Below, in pieces: positions 16,757 to 24,551 of a stretch of DNA of 40,939 nucleotides. Location: assembly GCA_947623935.1 (NCBI GenBank), contig CANQIE010000008.1, positions 1 to 40,939 of the forward strand, read 5' to 3'. The stretch's first letter is position 1. Every line of letters begins with the position of its first letter. This DNA comes from an uncultured Bacilli bacterium (GTDB lineage Bacteria; Bacillota_I; Bacilli_A; RF39; UBA660). A program made the translations under genes and the position numbers. The notes beneath the pieces are model-generated. The model ran no database searches. It was not told where the DNA came from and worked only from the letters and a program-made list of their open reading frames with translations.

Positions 16757-19015
16757 ATGGCAAAAAGAAAAAAAAGAAAAGAAGAAAATGAAAAGAAATT
16801 TGAACATACTGAAGAATTGCTTGGAATTGCTTTTATTATTTTGGCTATTTTAAGTATTGTTCCTAAACCCTTCGGTTTTGTAGGGGAGTTGGTTGCCTCT
16901 TTTGCTATGTTCTTAATTGGAACAGGTTATCAAGTATTACTTCTTGCACTCTTTATTTTAGGATGTTATTTGGTATGGAAAAAAGAATGGCCTAATTTTT
17001 TTGCATCTCGTTTAGTAGGCATTTACTGTATTGTGTTAGGACTTATCGTTTTAGCCCATATCAATTATGTTACGGAAAATAACGGAGATGCGCTTATCAT
17101 TATTAAAGAAACGGTCAACAATTTGATGGCGAACTTTAACCGTATTGTAGAAGGAAACTTAATTACTTTAAAAGGAGCAGGTATTATAGGTGCTGTCTTT
17201 AGTATTTTATTTACCAAACTTTTTGCTGTGACAGGCGCTTATATTGTTTCTGTGGTCATTATTTTAATTGGTATTTTCTTAACCACCGGTTTCTCTTTCA
17301 TCGATAAAGGAAAAGAACTTATTATGAAAATGAAACCATCTCACGATAAAAAGAAAGAATTAAGGGATGATGAAGAAGAGGAAGAAGCGGTTGTCTTATC
17401 CAATAATCCGGATAGTAAAAAACGTTATACCATTTCTTCACTCGAGGAATTAAGTAATTTAGTAACACCTGAACCTGAAGAAGTTATAGAAAGCCCTACG
17501 GTGATAGGAGAACAAGGAGAATCTATTTCAGAAGACGAAAGACCACATCCTATGGTTCATCATGAATATAAACTTCCATCGATTAGTCTTTTATCGCCTA
17601 GTAAAAAAGGAAAGAAAACTTCTCAAGCCGATGTTGAAAAGAACATTCTAACGCTTGAAAAAGTATTACGTGATTTTGGTATTATTGGTCGTGTTGTTGC
17701 CGTAACCGAGGGACCTGCTGTTACACAGTATGAGTTAGAATTAAATTCTGGAACCAAGGTCAATAAACTTTTAGGTATTAACCGTGAGATCTCACTTGCT
17801 TTGGCTAAAAAAGATGTTCGTATTGAAGCTCCAATTCCAGGTAAATCAACAGTTGGAATTGAACTTCCAAACGATACTGTTAGTATGGTTAGTATGCGTG
17901 AAATTATCGAAAATGTTCCTGCTAACAAAGAAAAGAATAAGTTGTTAGTAGCTTTAGGTAAAAATATTCAAGGTAAACCAGTCTTTTGTGAAATAGATAA
18001 AACACCTCATCTTTTAGTTGCAGGTTCTACTGGAAGTGGTAAATCAGTTTGCATTAACTGTATTATTACGTCTATTTTATTACGTGCTAAACCGGATGAA
18101 GTAAAATTGGTTTTAGTCGATCCAAAAAAAGTAGAATTAGGTAACTACAATGGTATTCCGCACTTGTTAATGCCTGTTGTAACCGATCCTAAAAAAGCAA
18201 GTGTTGCTCTTCAAAAAATGGTTGTCGAAATGGATAATCGTTATAATGAGTTTGCGGATAAAGGGGTTAAAAATATCGTAGGCTATAACGAGTGGATTGA
18301 TAAGCAAAATAGTAAACGGAGTAAAGATGATCAATTAAAGCACATGTATTATATCGTCGTTATTATCGATGAGTTAGCTGATTTGATGATGGTTGCTAGT
18401 AAAGAGGTAGAAGACTCGATTATGCGTATTACTCAGTTAGCTCGTGCTGCTGGAATCCATTTGATTGTCGCAACCCAAAGACCAAGTACAGATGTTATCA
18501 CTGGTATCGTTAAAGCCAATATTCCATCACGAATCTCTTTTGCTGTCAGTAGTGGAATAGATTCTCGTACCATTTTGGACCAAGTAGGAGCTGAAAAACT
18601 TCTAGGTCGAGGCGATATGTTATTCTTACCGATGGGTGAAAATAGTCCTCAACGTGTTCAAGGTGCCTTTGTTTCCGATGAAGAAATTGAACGATTAATT
18701 CAACATGCTGTTAATCAACAAAAGGCTGAGTATGATGAACGCTTTACCAATCTTACAGTAAACGATGGACCAGGAGTCGATGATGTTATGGATATGGAAG
18801 AAGAATACGATGATCCACTCTACAATGAAATTGTTGACTTTGTTATTCAAACAAAAAAAGCAAGTGCTTCCTTTTTACAAAGAAAGTATCACTTAGGTTA
18901 CAATCGTGCAGCAAGAATTATAGATTTATTAGAAGAAAGAGGCGTAATAGGACCTGCTAACGGAAGTAAACCTCGAGAAGTATTAATTGGAAAAGATCAT
19001 GATGAAGAGGAATAA
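16757..19015 (+). CDS. ftsK: FtsK/SpoIIIE DNA translocase
   Basis: This hexameric DNA pump clears chromosome ends from the closing septum and, in spore formers, may fill the forespore. The 752-residue protein has four membrane spans within residues 25-190 and an acidic linker to about 290. The RecA-like motor follows, with Walker A AGSTGSGKS near residues 422-430, Walker B VVIIDELADLMMV, and TQRPSTDVITG. The C-terminal gamma domain is a winged helix (SFLQRKYHLGYNRAARIID) that reads oriented chromosomal sequences. ATG 16757 is chosen since the in-frame GTG 16748 lies inside the ribosome site GAGGTGG. FtsK versus SpoIIIE cannot be decided here. Confidence 0.95.
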   Translation: MAKRKKRKEENEKKFEHTEELLGIAFIILAILSIVPKPFGFVGELVASFAMFLIGTGYQVLLLALFILGCYLVWKKEWPNFFASRLVGIYCIVLGLIVLAHINYVTENNGDALIIIKETVNNLMANFNRIVEGNLITLKGAGIIGAVFSILFTKLFAVTGAYIVSVVIILIGIFLTTGFSFIDKGKELIMKMKPSHDKKKELRDDEEEEEAVVLSNNPDSKKRYTISSLEELSNLVTPEPEEVIESPTVIGEQGESISEDERPHPMVHHEYKLPSISLLSPSKKGKKTSQADVEKNILTLEKVLRDFGIIGRVVAVTEGPAVTQYELELNSGTKVNKLLGINREISLALAKKDVRIEAPIPGKSTVGIELPNDTVSMVSMREIIENVPANKEKNKLLVALGKNIQGKPVFCEIDKTPHLLVAGSTGSGKSVCINCIITSILLRAKPDEVKLVLVDPKKVELGNYNGIPHLLMPVVTDPKKASVALQKMVVEMDNRYNEFADKGVKNIVGYNEWIDKQNSKRSKDDQLKHMYYIVVIIDELADLMMVASKEVEDSIMRITQLARAAGIHLIVATQRPSTDVITGIVKANIPSRISFAVSSGIDSRTILDQVGAEKLLGRGDMLFLPMGENSPQRVQGAFVSDEEIERLIQHAVNQQKAEYDERFTNLTVNDGPGVDDVMDMEEEYDDPLYNEIVDFVIQTKKASASFLQRKYHLGYNRAARIIDLLEERGVIGPANGSKPREVLIGKDHDEEE

Positions 19016-19030
19016 TCCTCTTTTTATTTT
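19005..19030 (+). terminator. Terminator of ftsK
   Basis: AAGAGGA (19005-19011) pairs with TCCTCTT (19016-19022) around ATAA, followed by TTTATTTT. It includes the ftsK stop codon. Confidence 0.8.
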
Positions 19031-19046
19031 GTCCAAAAAAGTCAGG

Positions 19047-19065
19047 TTTACATTCTTGGTGTAAA
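19047..19065. promoter_or_regulatory. Inverted repeat, possible operator
   Basis: TTTACA (19047-19052) and TGTAAA (19060-19065) form a perfect inverted repeat with 7 bases between, 14 bases upstream of the -35 box of the surface-protein promoter. It has the size of a dimeric regulator site. The factor is unknown. Confidence 0.4.
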
Positions 19066-19079
19066 AAATTAACAAAAAG

Positions 19080-19107
19080 TTGACATGGGGGGGGGTAGTT
19101 TTATAAT
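19080..19107 (+). promoter_or_regulatory. Promoter with G9 tract in its spacer
   Basis: Perfect consensus TTGACA (19080-19085) and TATAAT (19102-19107) are separated by 16 bases that include nine consecutive G (19087-19095). Gain or loss of a G changes the spacer to 17 or 15 bp, which should change promoter strength. Poly-G or poly-C spacers of this kind give phase-variable transcription of porA and opc in Neisseria. Whether this tract varies cannot be seen from one sequence. Confidence 0.85.
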
Positions 19108-19141
19108 AGAAATAGATAAATAATAAAGGAGAGATCAATTT

Positions 19142-21157
19142 ATGAAAGAAAAAGGAAATACGAAAAGTTTAATTGCTGTTTGCCTATTGGTATTAAGCTT
19201 AATCTTAATCACGGTAGGAACCACTTTTGCCTTTTTTCAATACTCAAGACAAGGAGAAAAGGAAAATAAAATTGAGACAGGAACTTTAACTTTTCTTTAT
19301 GATGAAAGTAAAAGTAAAGATGGAGGAGTATCTATAGAGAATGCTTTTCCAATGAGTGATGAAGATGGAGAAGTCTTAGATCAAGCGAATAAAGATGTCT
19401 TTGACTTTGATGTAAGGGCAACAACCAAAGGAGCAGCTATTAATTATGAAATATATGTAACTAAAGAAAATATTTCTACTTTACCAGAACAAGTAGTAAA
19501 AACTTATTTAAGAGTTGTAAAGGATGGAGCAGAAAGTGACCCCGAAACAAAGGGATTACCAACAGGAAATAATTTAAATTTATATAGTGAATTATATGAT
19601 AGTAAAGTACCAAGTCTATTAAAAGATACAAGTATATCAAAAGCAAAGACATTATATAGAGAAGAAATTCCGGATGGTCAAAGCAATTATGAAAAAACAT
19701 TCCGGTATAGAATGTGGATTGATGAAAAAGCGAATCAAGTAATAAATGGAAGTTGGATATATAATGATATGACTTTCTCTGTAAAAGTAAATGTATATGC
19801 ACAGAATGGAGCAATAGATGATCCAACAGCATCTTCAACAAATCCATATCAAGAGTCGCAAGATAAAAGTGGAGCCAATGTACCTGCTTTAGTAGAAGGG
19901 TTAATACCAGTGGTTTATGATGAAGTACAACAGAAGTGGGTCAAAGCAGGATATGCTGGATGGTATGATTATGACAAACAAGAATGGGCGAATGCGGTAA
20001 CGGTTACTGCAACACATAGAAATACATATCAAGAAGCAGAACCAGGAACAGCAATTGATATGAAGGATATCAACACGATGTGGGTATGGATACCAAGATA
20101 TGAATATAACTATGCAACTCTAGCATCTGCAAGTGGACAACAAAGTGCTTGCACTGATCCATTTAACAATACTTTTAATTGTTATTTAAAATCAGGAGAA
20201 ATAAAAGTTAACTTTATAAGTGGAACAAGCAGCAAAGTAAGTGATGAAAATAATTATAAAATGCATCCAGCATTTAATTTTGGCGAAGAAGAATTAGAAG
20301 GGTTTTGGTATGCAAAGTTTGAAACTAGTCCAAGTACAGATTGTAGTAATGTATCTGATTGTAATGTAACAACATTAAAACCACAAATTAAACCAAGTGT
20401 AAAGATCTGGAATTATATACAAGTTGCTAATGCCTTTATGGTATCTCAAAAAATGAAAACAGAATATGTAGATGAATATGGATTTAACGGTGAAGAAATA
20501 GATACGCATATGAGTAAGAATAGTGAATGGGGAGCCGTAGCTTATCTTTCGCAAAGTGCCTATGGTAAATATGGGAATCCTATTTATGAAGAAGATGATA
20601 AAGAAGTTTATATTAATAACTGTGCTCGTCATATAACAGGTATAGGGGGAGATACACTCAATGCTCCTAGTACTTATAAAACTTGTGAGCTCAATACTTA
20701 TGAAACGATACAAGGACAAAAAGCATCCGCGACAGGAAACATCACAGGAGTTTATGACATGAGTGGTGGTCTTGCTGAATATGTCATGGGAGTACTTGCA
20801 GATGATGATGGAAATCCAACCATAGGAGAATCAGGATTCACTGATAGTGAAGATACAAATAAATTATCAGAATCCAAATATTATGATTTATATACAAGCA
20901 CTACTCCAGATTCCAACGATATAAATTTGTCTGAGACAGCTTGTAATAAAGGAGTATGTTATGGACATGCTTTATCAGAAACAGCTGGATGGTATGAAGA
21001 TATGTCAAGATTTGTAAGTTCTTCTTTTCCATGGTTTATACGTGGTGGGAGTAATGGCCTTAAAAATAATGCAGGTGTGTTCACATCAAATTGCGAGAGT
21101 GGTGCCACCAATGAGAATATTTCTTTCCGCCTTGTTCTTGCGCCCGTAGGAGCGTAA
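19142..21157 (+). CDS. TasA/camelysin-like surface protein with FGE-like C-terminal domain
   Basis: This exported protein has 671 residues. Its N-terminal membrane segment (residues 9-31) ends VGTTFAFFQYS, then reads KIETGTLTF. This resembles TasA/CalY proteins, which SipW-type peptidases process after TxA. A beta-rich region to about residue 222 fits that family's fold. From about residue 317 (MWVWIPRYEYNY) it resembles the formylglycine-generating-enzyme/sulfatase-modifying fold, a C-type-lectin variant: GNITGVYDMSGGLAEYVMG corresponds to the YDMSGNVWEW motif, and RGGS...SFRLVL closes the fold. The final segment (residues 634-663) looks like a DGR variable region. Codon use is A-rich (many ATA and AGA) up to there, then shifts to C- and G-ending codons. 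AAAGGAGAG precedes the ATG. No SipW, sortase signal or reverse transcriptase is nearby. An adhesin or matrix fibre role is inference. Confidence 0.75.
   Translation: MKEKGNTKSLIAVCLLVLSLILITVGTTFAFFQYSRQGEKENKIETGTLTFLYDESKSKDGGVSIENAFPMSDEDGEVLDQANKDVFDFDVRATTKGAAINYEIYVTKENISTLPEQVVKTYLRVVKDGAESDPETKGLPTGNNLNLYSELYDSKVPSLLKDTSISKAKTLYREEIPDGQSNYEKTFRYRMWIDEKANQVINGSWIYNDMTFSVKVNVYAQNGAIDDPTASSTNPYQESQDKSGANVPALVEGLIPVVYDEVQQKWVKAGYAGWYDYDKQEWANAVTVTATHRNTYQEAEPGTAIDMKDINTMWVWIPRYEYNYATLASASGQQSACTDPFNNTFNCYLKSGEIKVNFISGTSSKVSDENNYKMHPAFNFGEEELEGFWYAKFETSPSTDCSNVSDCNVTTLKPQIKPSVKIWNYIQVANAFMVSQKMKTEYVDEYGFNGEEIDTHMSKNSEWGAVAYLSQSAYGKYGNPIYEEDDKEVYINNCARHITGIGGDTLNAPSTYKTCELNTYETIQGQKASATGNITGVYDMSGGLAEYVMGVLADDDGNPTIGESGFTDSEDTNKLSESKYYDLYTSTTPDSNDINLSETACNKGVCYGHALSETAGWYEDMSRFVSSSFPWFIRGGSNGLKNNAGVFTSNCESGATNENISFRLVLAPVGA
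21041..21133 (+). other. Candidate DGR-type variable region at the gene's 3' end
   Basis: Codons 634-664 run from CGT GGT GGG AGT through the SFRL segment. They encode an RGGS...NNAGVF...ENISFR pattern, like variable regions at the lectin-fold ligand face of DGR target proteins. Many positions have codons of the form NNC or NNT (AGT, AAT, GGC, CTT, TGC, GCC, ACC, ATT), as expected if A in AAC or AAT template codons had been replaced. The GC-richer CGCCTTGTTCTTGCGCCCG that follows could be a homing-initiation sequence. No template copy is in the window. Confidence 0.4.
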
Positions 21158-21218
21158 ACAATAATTTATGAACTTTGTCAATTAGCTTGAGCGAACTGTT
21201 TATATAGGATTAATAACT

Positions 21219-21245
21219 AAAAGAGAGTTTTTAAGACTCTCTTTT
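21219..21245. terminator. Bidirectional terminator
   Basis: AAAAGAGAGT (21219-21228) pairs perfectly with ACTCTCTTTT (21236-21245) with a 7-nt loop. A and T runs on both sides let it serve the surface-protein gene on the plus strand and the peptidase gene on the minus strand, whose stop codon lies in the loop. Confidence 0.8.
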
Positions 21246-22400
21246 GATTGGTTCTAATCGCTTTACAAATTTTTTTAGATTGGTGTAACCATCTTGATGA
21301 TATGTTGCGTTAATCTTTTCTAAATATTCCTCTAAAGATTGAGTAGGTAAAGTAAAACTTCTTTTTAAAAGATAGAATGCTTTTTCAGGATCTTGTCTAT
21401 ATAAATTATATAAATCCAGTGCTCCTAAAAGGGAATGAATCATCATGATATTTTCATCAAAGTCTGAATCAATATAACCAATAGCATTACATTTATTTAT
21501 AAAAATCGGAATGTTTTGTTTTTCTAATTCTTTTTCTAATTTATGTATAGATAAATAATAAGGGCTATATTTGGCAAACTTAGAGGCATAATATTGTATG
21601 TTTAGATTTTGAATAAAGGTATTTATAATATGGATTCTGTTTTGTACTTCTTTTAAGGATTCTTCTTGACTATATCCATAGTTTTGAGCAAAATCATTCA
21701 TAATTAATTCGATAAAGTAACCTTCTAATTCCAAAAAATAAGAATTTTCTTCTTTTTGTGTTGAAAGGAATTGTTCTTTATATAAATGTCCTAGTTCATG
21801 TCCTAGTGTATTAAACTCTAATACCGTTTGGTTGCGATAAATAACAGCAAAAGGATGAGGAAGGAAAGTATCCAAATAACACGTTCCTAATTCAGGAATC
21901 ATTTCGTAATCTTCATCGGAGATGGGTAATAGTTCAACGATTCGATTAGGACCATACAAGGTATCTTCTGCGAACCTTGCAAACTCTTTGTTTACTTTTC
22001 TCAGTACTTCTAATACGTTTGCTACTAATTCTTGGTCACTTTTAATTGTTTTTTTAAATTCAGAAGGACTGTAGGCTTCTACTTCTGGAACAGAATGAAT
22101 AGCTTCTCTTGCAATGTGCTCAAAACTTTTATCAGTAAGATTTTGATAAGGTTTTACATAATTTTGATAAAGTGCATGAGCAAGACTTTCTTGACGTGGC
22201 GGTTTAGCTTCTTCACCAACTATTAACTCTTCACTATAATTTTCAATTAAAGATTGAGGTAGCTGAAGCATTTCTTCAAGAAATTCAATATCTTCTTCAA
22301 TACCTTCTCTTTTTTTACGGGAAGGTTTCATTTCTAGGAGTTTCTTTTTTTGTATTAAAAGTTCTTCTAGTTCTTGTTTATCCCAAGTAAATGACTTCAT
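21231..22400 (-). CDS. Zincin metallopeptidase, M3-like, unassigned
   Basis: The 389-residue protein has a zinc-binding HELGH motif (His201, Glu202, His205). About 20 residues on is LELEGYFIEL, whose glutamates (Glu224, Glu226 or Glu231) could be the third ligand. This arrangement and the helical character resemble M3 (PepF-like) or M32-type peptidases, but it is far shorter than the 600 residues of PepF and I cannot place it in a named family. There is no signal peptide, so it is probably cytoplasmic. The N-terminal 60 residues look like a coiled coil. ATG 22400 is chosen over GTG 22409, which overlaps the ribosome site GAGGTG. It has its own good promoter. Confidence 0.7.
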   Translation of the reverse strand: MKSFTWDKQELEELLIQKKKLLEMKPSRKKREGIEEDIEFLEEMLQLPQSLIENYSEELIVGEEAKPPRQESLAHALYQNYVKPYQNLTDKSFEHIAREAIHSVPEVEAYSPSEFKKTIKSDQELVANVLEVLRKVNKEFARFAEDTLYGPNRIVELLPISDEDYEMIPELGTCYLDTFLPHPFAVIYRNQTVLEFNTLGHELGHLYKEQFLSTQKEENSYFLELEGYFIELIMNDFAQNYGYSQEESLKEVQNRIHIINTFIQNLNIQYYASKFAKYSPYYLSIHKLEKELEKQNIPIFINKCNAIGYIDSDFDENIMMIHSLLGALDLYNLYRQDPEKAFYLLKRSFTLPTQSLEEYLEKINATYHQDGYTNLKKFVKRLEPIKRES

Positions 22401-22423
22401 ACTTTTCACCTCACTCGGGTATT

Positions 22424-22452
22424 ATTGTATAAATTTTTCATCTGTTCGTCAA
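22424..22452 (-). promoter_or_regulatory. Promoter of the zincin gene
   Basis: On the minus strand TTGACG (22447-22452), a 17-bp spacer and TACAAT (22424-22429) give a near-consensus sigma-A promoter. Confidence 0.75.
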
Positions 22453-22489
22453 CAAAAACACAATAATGTAAGTAAATACTGATATTTTT

Positions 22490-22498
22490 TGGTATAAT
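22490..22498 (+). promoter_or_regulatory. Extended -10 promoter of deoD
   Basis: TGG precedes a perfect TATAAT (22493-22498), 23 bases before the deoD start. No clear -35 is visible. Confidence 0.6.
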
Positions 22499-22521
22499 AG
22501 AAATAGAAAGAAGGTATGATT

Positions 22522-23229
22522 ATGCCCACACCTCATATAGAATGTGAAAAAGGAATGATTAGTAAGAATGTTATTATGCCAGGAGATCCACTACGTGCAA
22601 AGTTTATAGCAGAACATTTTTTAACGGATGTAAAGATGGTCAATCAAGTACGAAATTGTTTGGCTTATACCGGAAAATACAAGGGAAAGGAAGTTACTGT
22701 TTTTTCTTCCGGCATGGGTATTCCTAGCATGGGAATCTATGCTTATGAACTATATCAGTTTTATGATGTAGAGAAAATTATTAGAGTAGGGTCTTGTGGT
22801 ACGTTTAAAGAAGATATCCATTTATTTGATTTGATACTTGTTTCTTCTTCTGTAAGTGAATCTACTTTTGGACAAGTCTTTTCTGGAAGTAGGGAAGAAC
22901 AGGTATATGGAAGTAGTACGTTAAATCAAAAAATTAAAGAGGTAGGGAAGTCTTTAAATAAAAATATTTACGAAGGAAATGTTTATTGTTCCGAAGCTTT
23001 TTATTCCATGATGAAAGAAAAGTCTTCTCTTATTGAAAAGTATCAATGTTTAAGTGTGGAAATGGAAAGTTTTGCTTTATTTCATATTGCAAATGCCTTA
23101 CATAAAGAAGCAAGTTGCTTACTTACGGTTTCAGATTCCATGGTCACCAATGAAGAAACTTCGAGTGAAGAGCGGGAAAAAGGTTTTACCGATATGATTG
23201 AAGTGGCATTAGAATCCATACTTTTCTAA
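22522..23229 (+). CDS. deoD: Purine-nucleoside phosphorylase DeoD
   Basis: This hexameric (low-molecular-weight subunit) phosphorylase of the NP-I family splits purine nucleosides with phosphate, yielding base and (deoxy)ribose 1-phosphate for salvage. The typical start MPTPHIE is present, followed by the phosphate-site motif MPGDPLRAKFIAEHFL. Other motifs are SSGMGIPSMGIYAYEL, VGSCGTF and VEMESFAL, with the catalytic Asp in TVSDSM. It is 235 residues long, full size. ATG 22522 is chosen over ATG 22516, because AAGG (22511-22514) is only one base from the latter. It is not followed by a clear terminator. Confidence 0.95.
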   Translation: MPTPHIECEKGMISKNVIMPGDPLRAKFIAEHFLTDVKMVNQVRNCLAYTGKYKGKEVTVFSSGMGIPSMGIYAYELYQFYDVEKIIRVGSCGTFKEDIHLFDLILVSSSVSESTFGQVFSGSREEQVYGSSTLNQKIKEVGKSLNKNIYEGNVYCSEAFYSMMKEKSSLIEKYQCLSVEMESFALFHIANALHKEASCLLTVSDSMVTNEETSSEEREKGFTDMIEVALESILF

Positions 23230-23248
23230 TAATTTAGTAGAAAATACA

Positions 23249-23254
23249 TATAAT
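23249..23254 (+). promoter_or_regulatory. -10 box upstream of ymfF
   Basis: A perfect TATAAT lies between deoD and ymfF with no good -35. The M16 pair may be transcribed from here as well as from the deoD promoter. Confidence 0.4.
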
Positions 23255-23282
23255 AAGAACAGATTAAAGGGAGCTGATGAAG

Positions 23283-24551
23283 ATGCAAGAGAAAAAAGTA
23301 AAATATGGTTCAGATACCATTCATATGATTAAGACGGATCAATTTAGAACGATTACCATAAAAGTAGTCTTAAAAGAGAAAGTCGCTAAAGACAGGATTA
23401 CCATGCGTAATTTTTTAACTAGTATGCTTACCGATACAACGTTAAAATATCCAACGAAAAGGTTATTAATCAAGGAGGCAGAAGATTTATATAATGTTGA
23501 CTTTCATATCTTAAATAGACGCCTTGGTAAATATAGTAATACTAATATTACGATGAGTTTATTAAATGAGAAATATACGGAAGAAGGCATGCTTGAGAAA
23601 AGTATTGAATTTTTGAGTGAAATCTTATTTCATCCCAATATAAAAAACAATCAATTCAATCAAAAATCGTTTGAATTTATCATGGAAAACAGTAAAAAGG
23701 CGATTCTTGGCATGGAAGAGCGAAAAGAAGCTTTGGCAGTAGTCCGAATGATGGAAAAGATGGGATACGATCCACTTACGTATAGAGATTATGGTTATGT
23801 AGAAGATTTAGAGAAAATTACACCTCAAAATTTAGTACCTTTTTATAAAGAATGGATTAAAAAAGCCCACTTTGATATTTATGTTTTAGGCGATATTTCT
23901 TTTTCTAAGATAGAATCGCTCTTTAAAAAGTATTTTCCGATTGAAACCTATAAAAAAGAAATCGTTACGCCTTTCTTAGATCCACTTCCAAAAAGGAGAA
24001 AAGTTCAAACTGTGGTAGAGACCGATGAAGTGGAACAAGCGAAACTCGTTATTGGTTGTGTGGTAGATCCTCTAGAAAAATATATGCATAACTATGTATG
24101 GAACCTCTATACCATTATTTTAGGAGCCAGTCCAGACTCTAAATTTTTTAAAAATATTCGGGAAAAACATTCAGTTTGTTACTACGTCAATGCCTCGATG
24201 CGAAAGTTTGATCATTTGCTTTTAATTCGAGCAGGCATTGATGAAAGTCAATTTAAGAAAACCGTTTCTCTTATTAAAAAAGAAATGAAAGCAATGGCTA
24301 AGGGAGATTTTTCTCTTGAAGATATAGAGAAGGCCAAGAAACTTTATATTTCTCTTTTGGATGAGATGAACGATAACCCGAATGAGTTGATTGAGTCCTA
24401 TATATCTTCCGATTTATCTGGAATAGGCTCGATTGAAGAACGGAAAAAAGAAATTTTAAAGGTGACCAAAGAAAACATTGTTGAGATGGCTAAAAAAGTA
24501 CATTTTGATACCATTTATTTATTGAAAGGAGAAAACCATGGAAGAGATTAA
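23283..24551 (+). CDS. ymfF: M16-family protein without zinc site (YmfF-like)
   Basis: This 422-residue protein has the insulinase-fold layout, with two repeats of about 200 residues. The HxxEH zinc motif is absent at the expected place (around RITMRNFLTSML), so it is presumably a non-catalytic partner. Recognisable pieces include the C-terminal VKKVHF-type helix and the KNIREKHSVCYYV strand typical of M16C. Pairing with an active M16 peptidase encoded next door is the ymfF-ymfH arrangement of Bacilli, which has been linked to EF-P modification. ATG 23283 fits AGGGAG (23268-23273) better than ATG 23277, though either is possible. It overlaps ymfH by 14 bases. Confidence 0.85.
   Translation: MQEKKVKYGSDTIHMIKTDQFRTITIKVVLKEKVAKDRITMRNFLTSMLTDTTLKYPTKRLLIKEAEDLYNVDFHILNRRLGKYSNTNITMSLLNEKYTEEGMLEKSIEFLSEILFHPNIKNNQFNQKSFEFIMENSKKAILGMEERKEALAVVRMMEKMGYDPLTYRDYGYVEDLEKITPQNLVPFYKEWIKKAHFDIYVLGDISFSKIESLFKKYFPIETYKKEIVTPFLDPLPKRRKVQTVVETDEVEQAKLVIGCVVDPLEKYMHNYVWNLYTIILGASPDSKFFKNIREKHSVCYYVNASMRKFDHLLLIRAGIDESQFKKTVSLIKKEMKAMAKGDFSLEDIEKAKKLYISLLDEMNDNPNELIESYISSDLSGIGSIEERKKEILKVTKENIVEMAKKVHFDTIYLLKGENHGRD

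Noticed and set aside
19476-19847. 123-residue minus-strand frame within the surface-protein gene
   Set aside because: It lies antisense to a clearly coding region, is a His/Leu-rich low-complexity translation and has no ribosome site.
20375-20719. 114-residue minus-strand frame within the surface-protein gene
   Set aside because: Antisense shadow of the FGE-like domain with no start signal.
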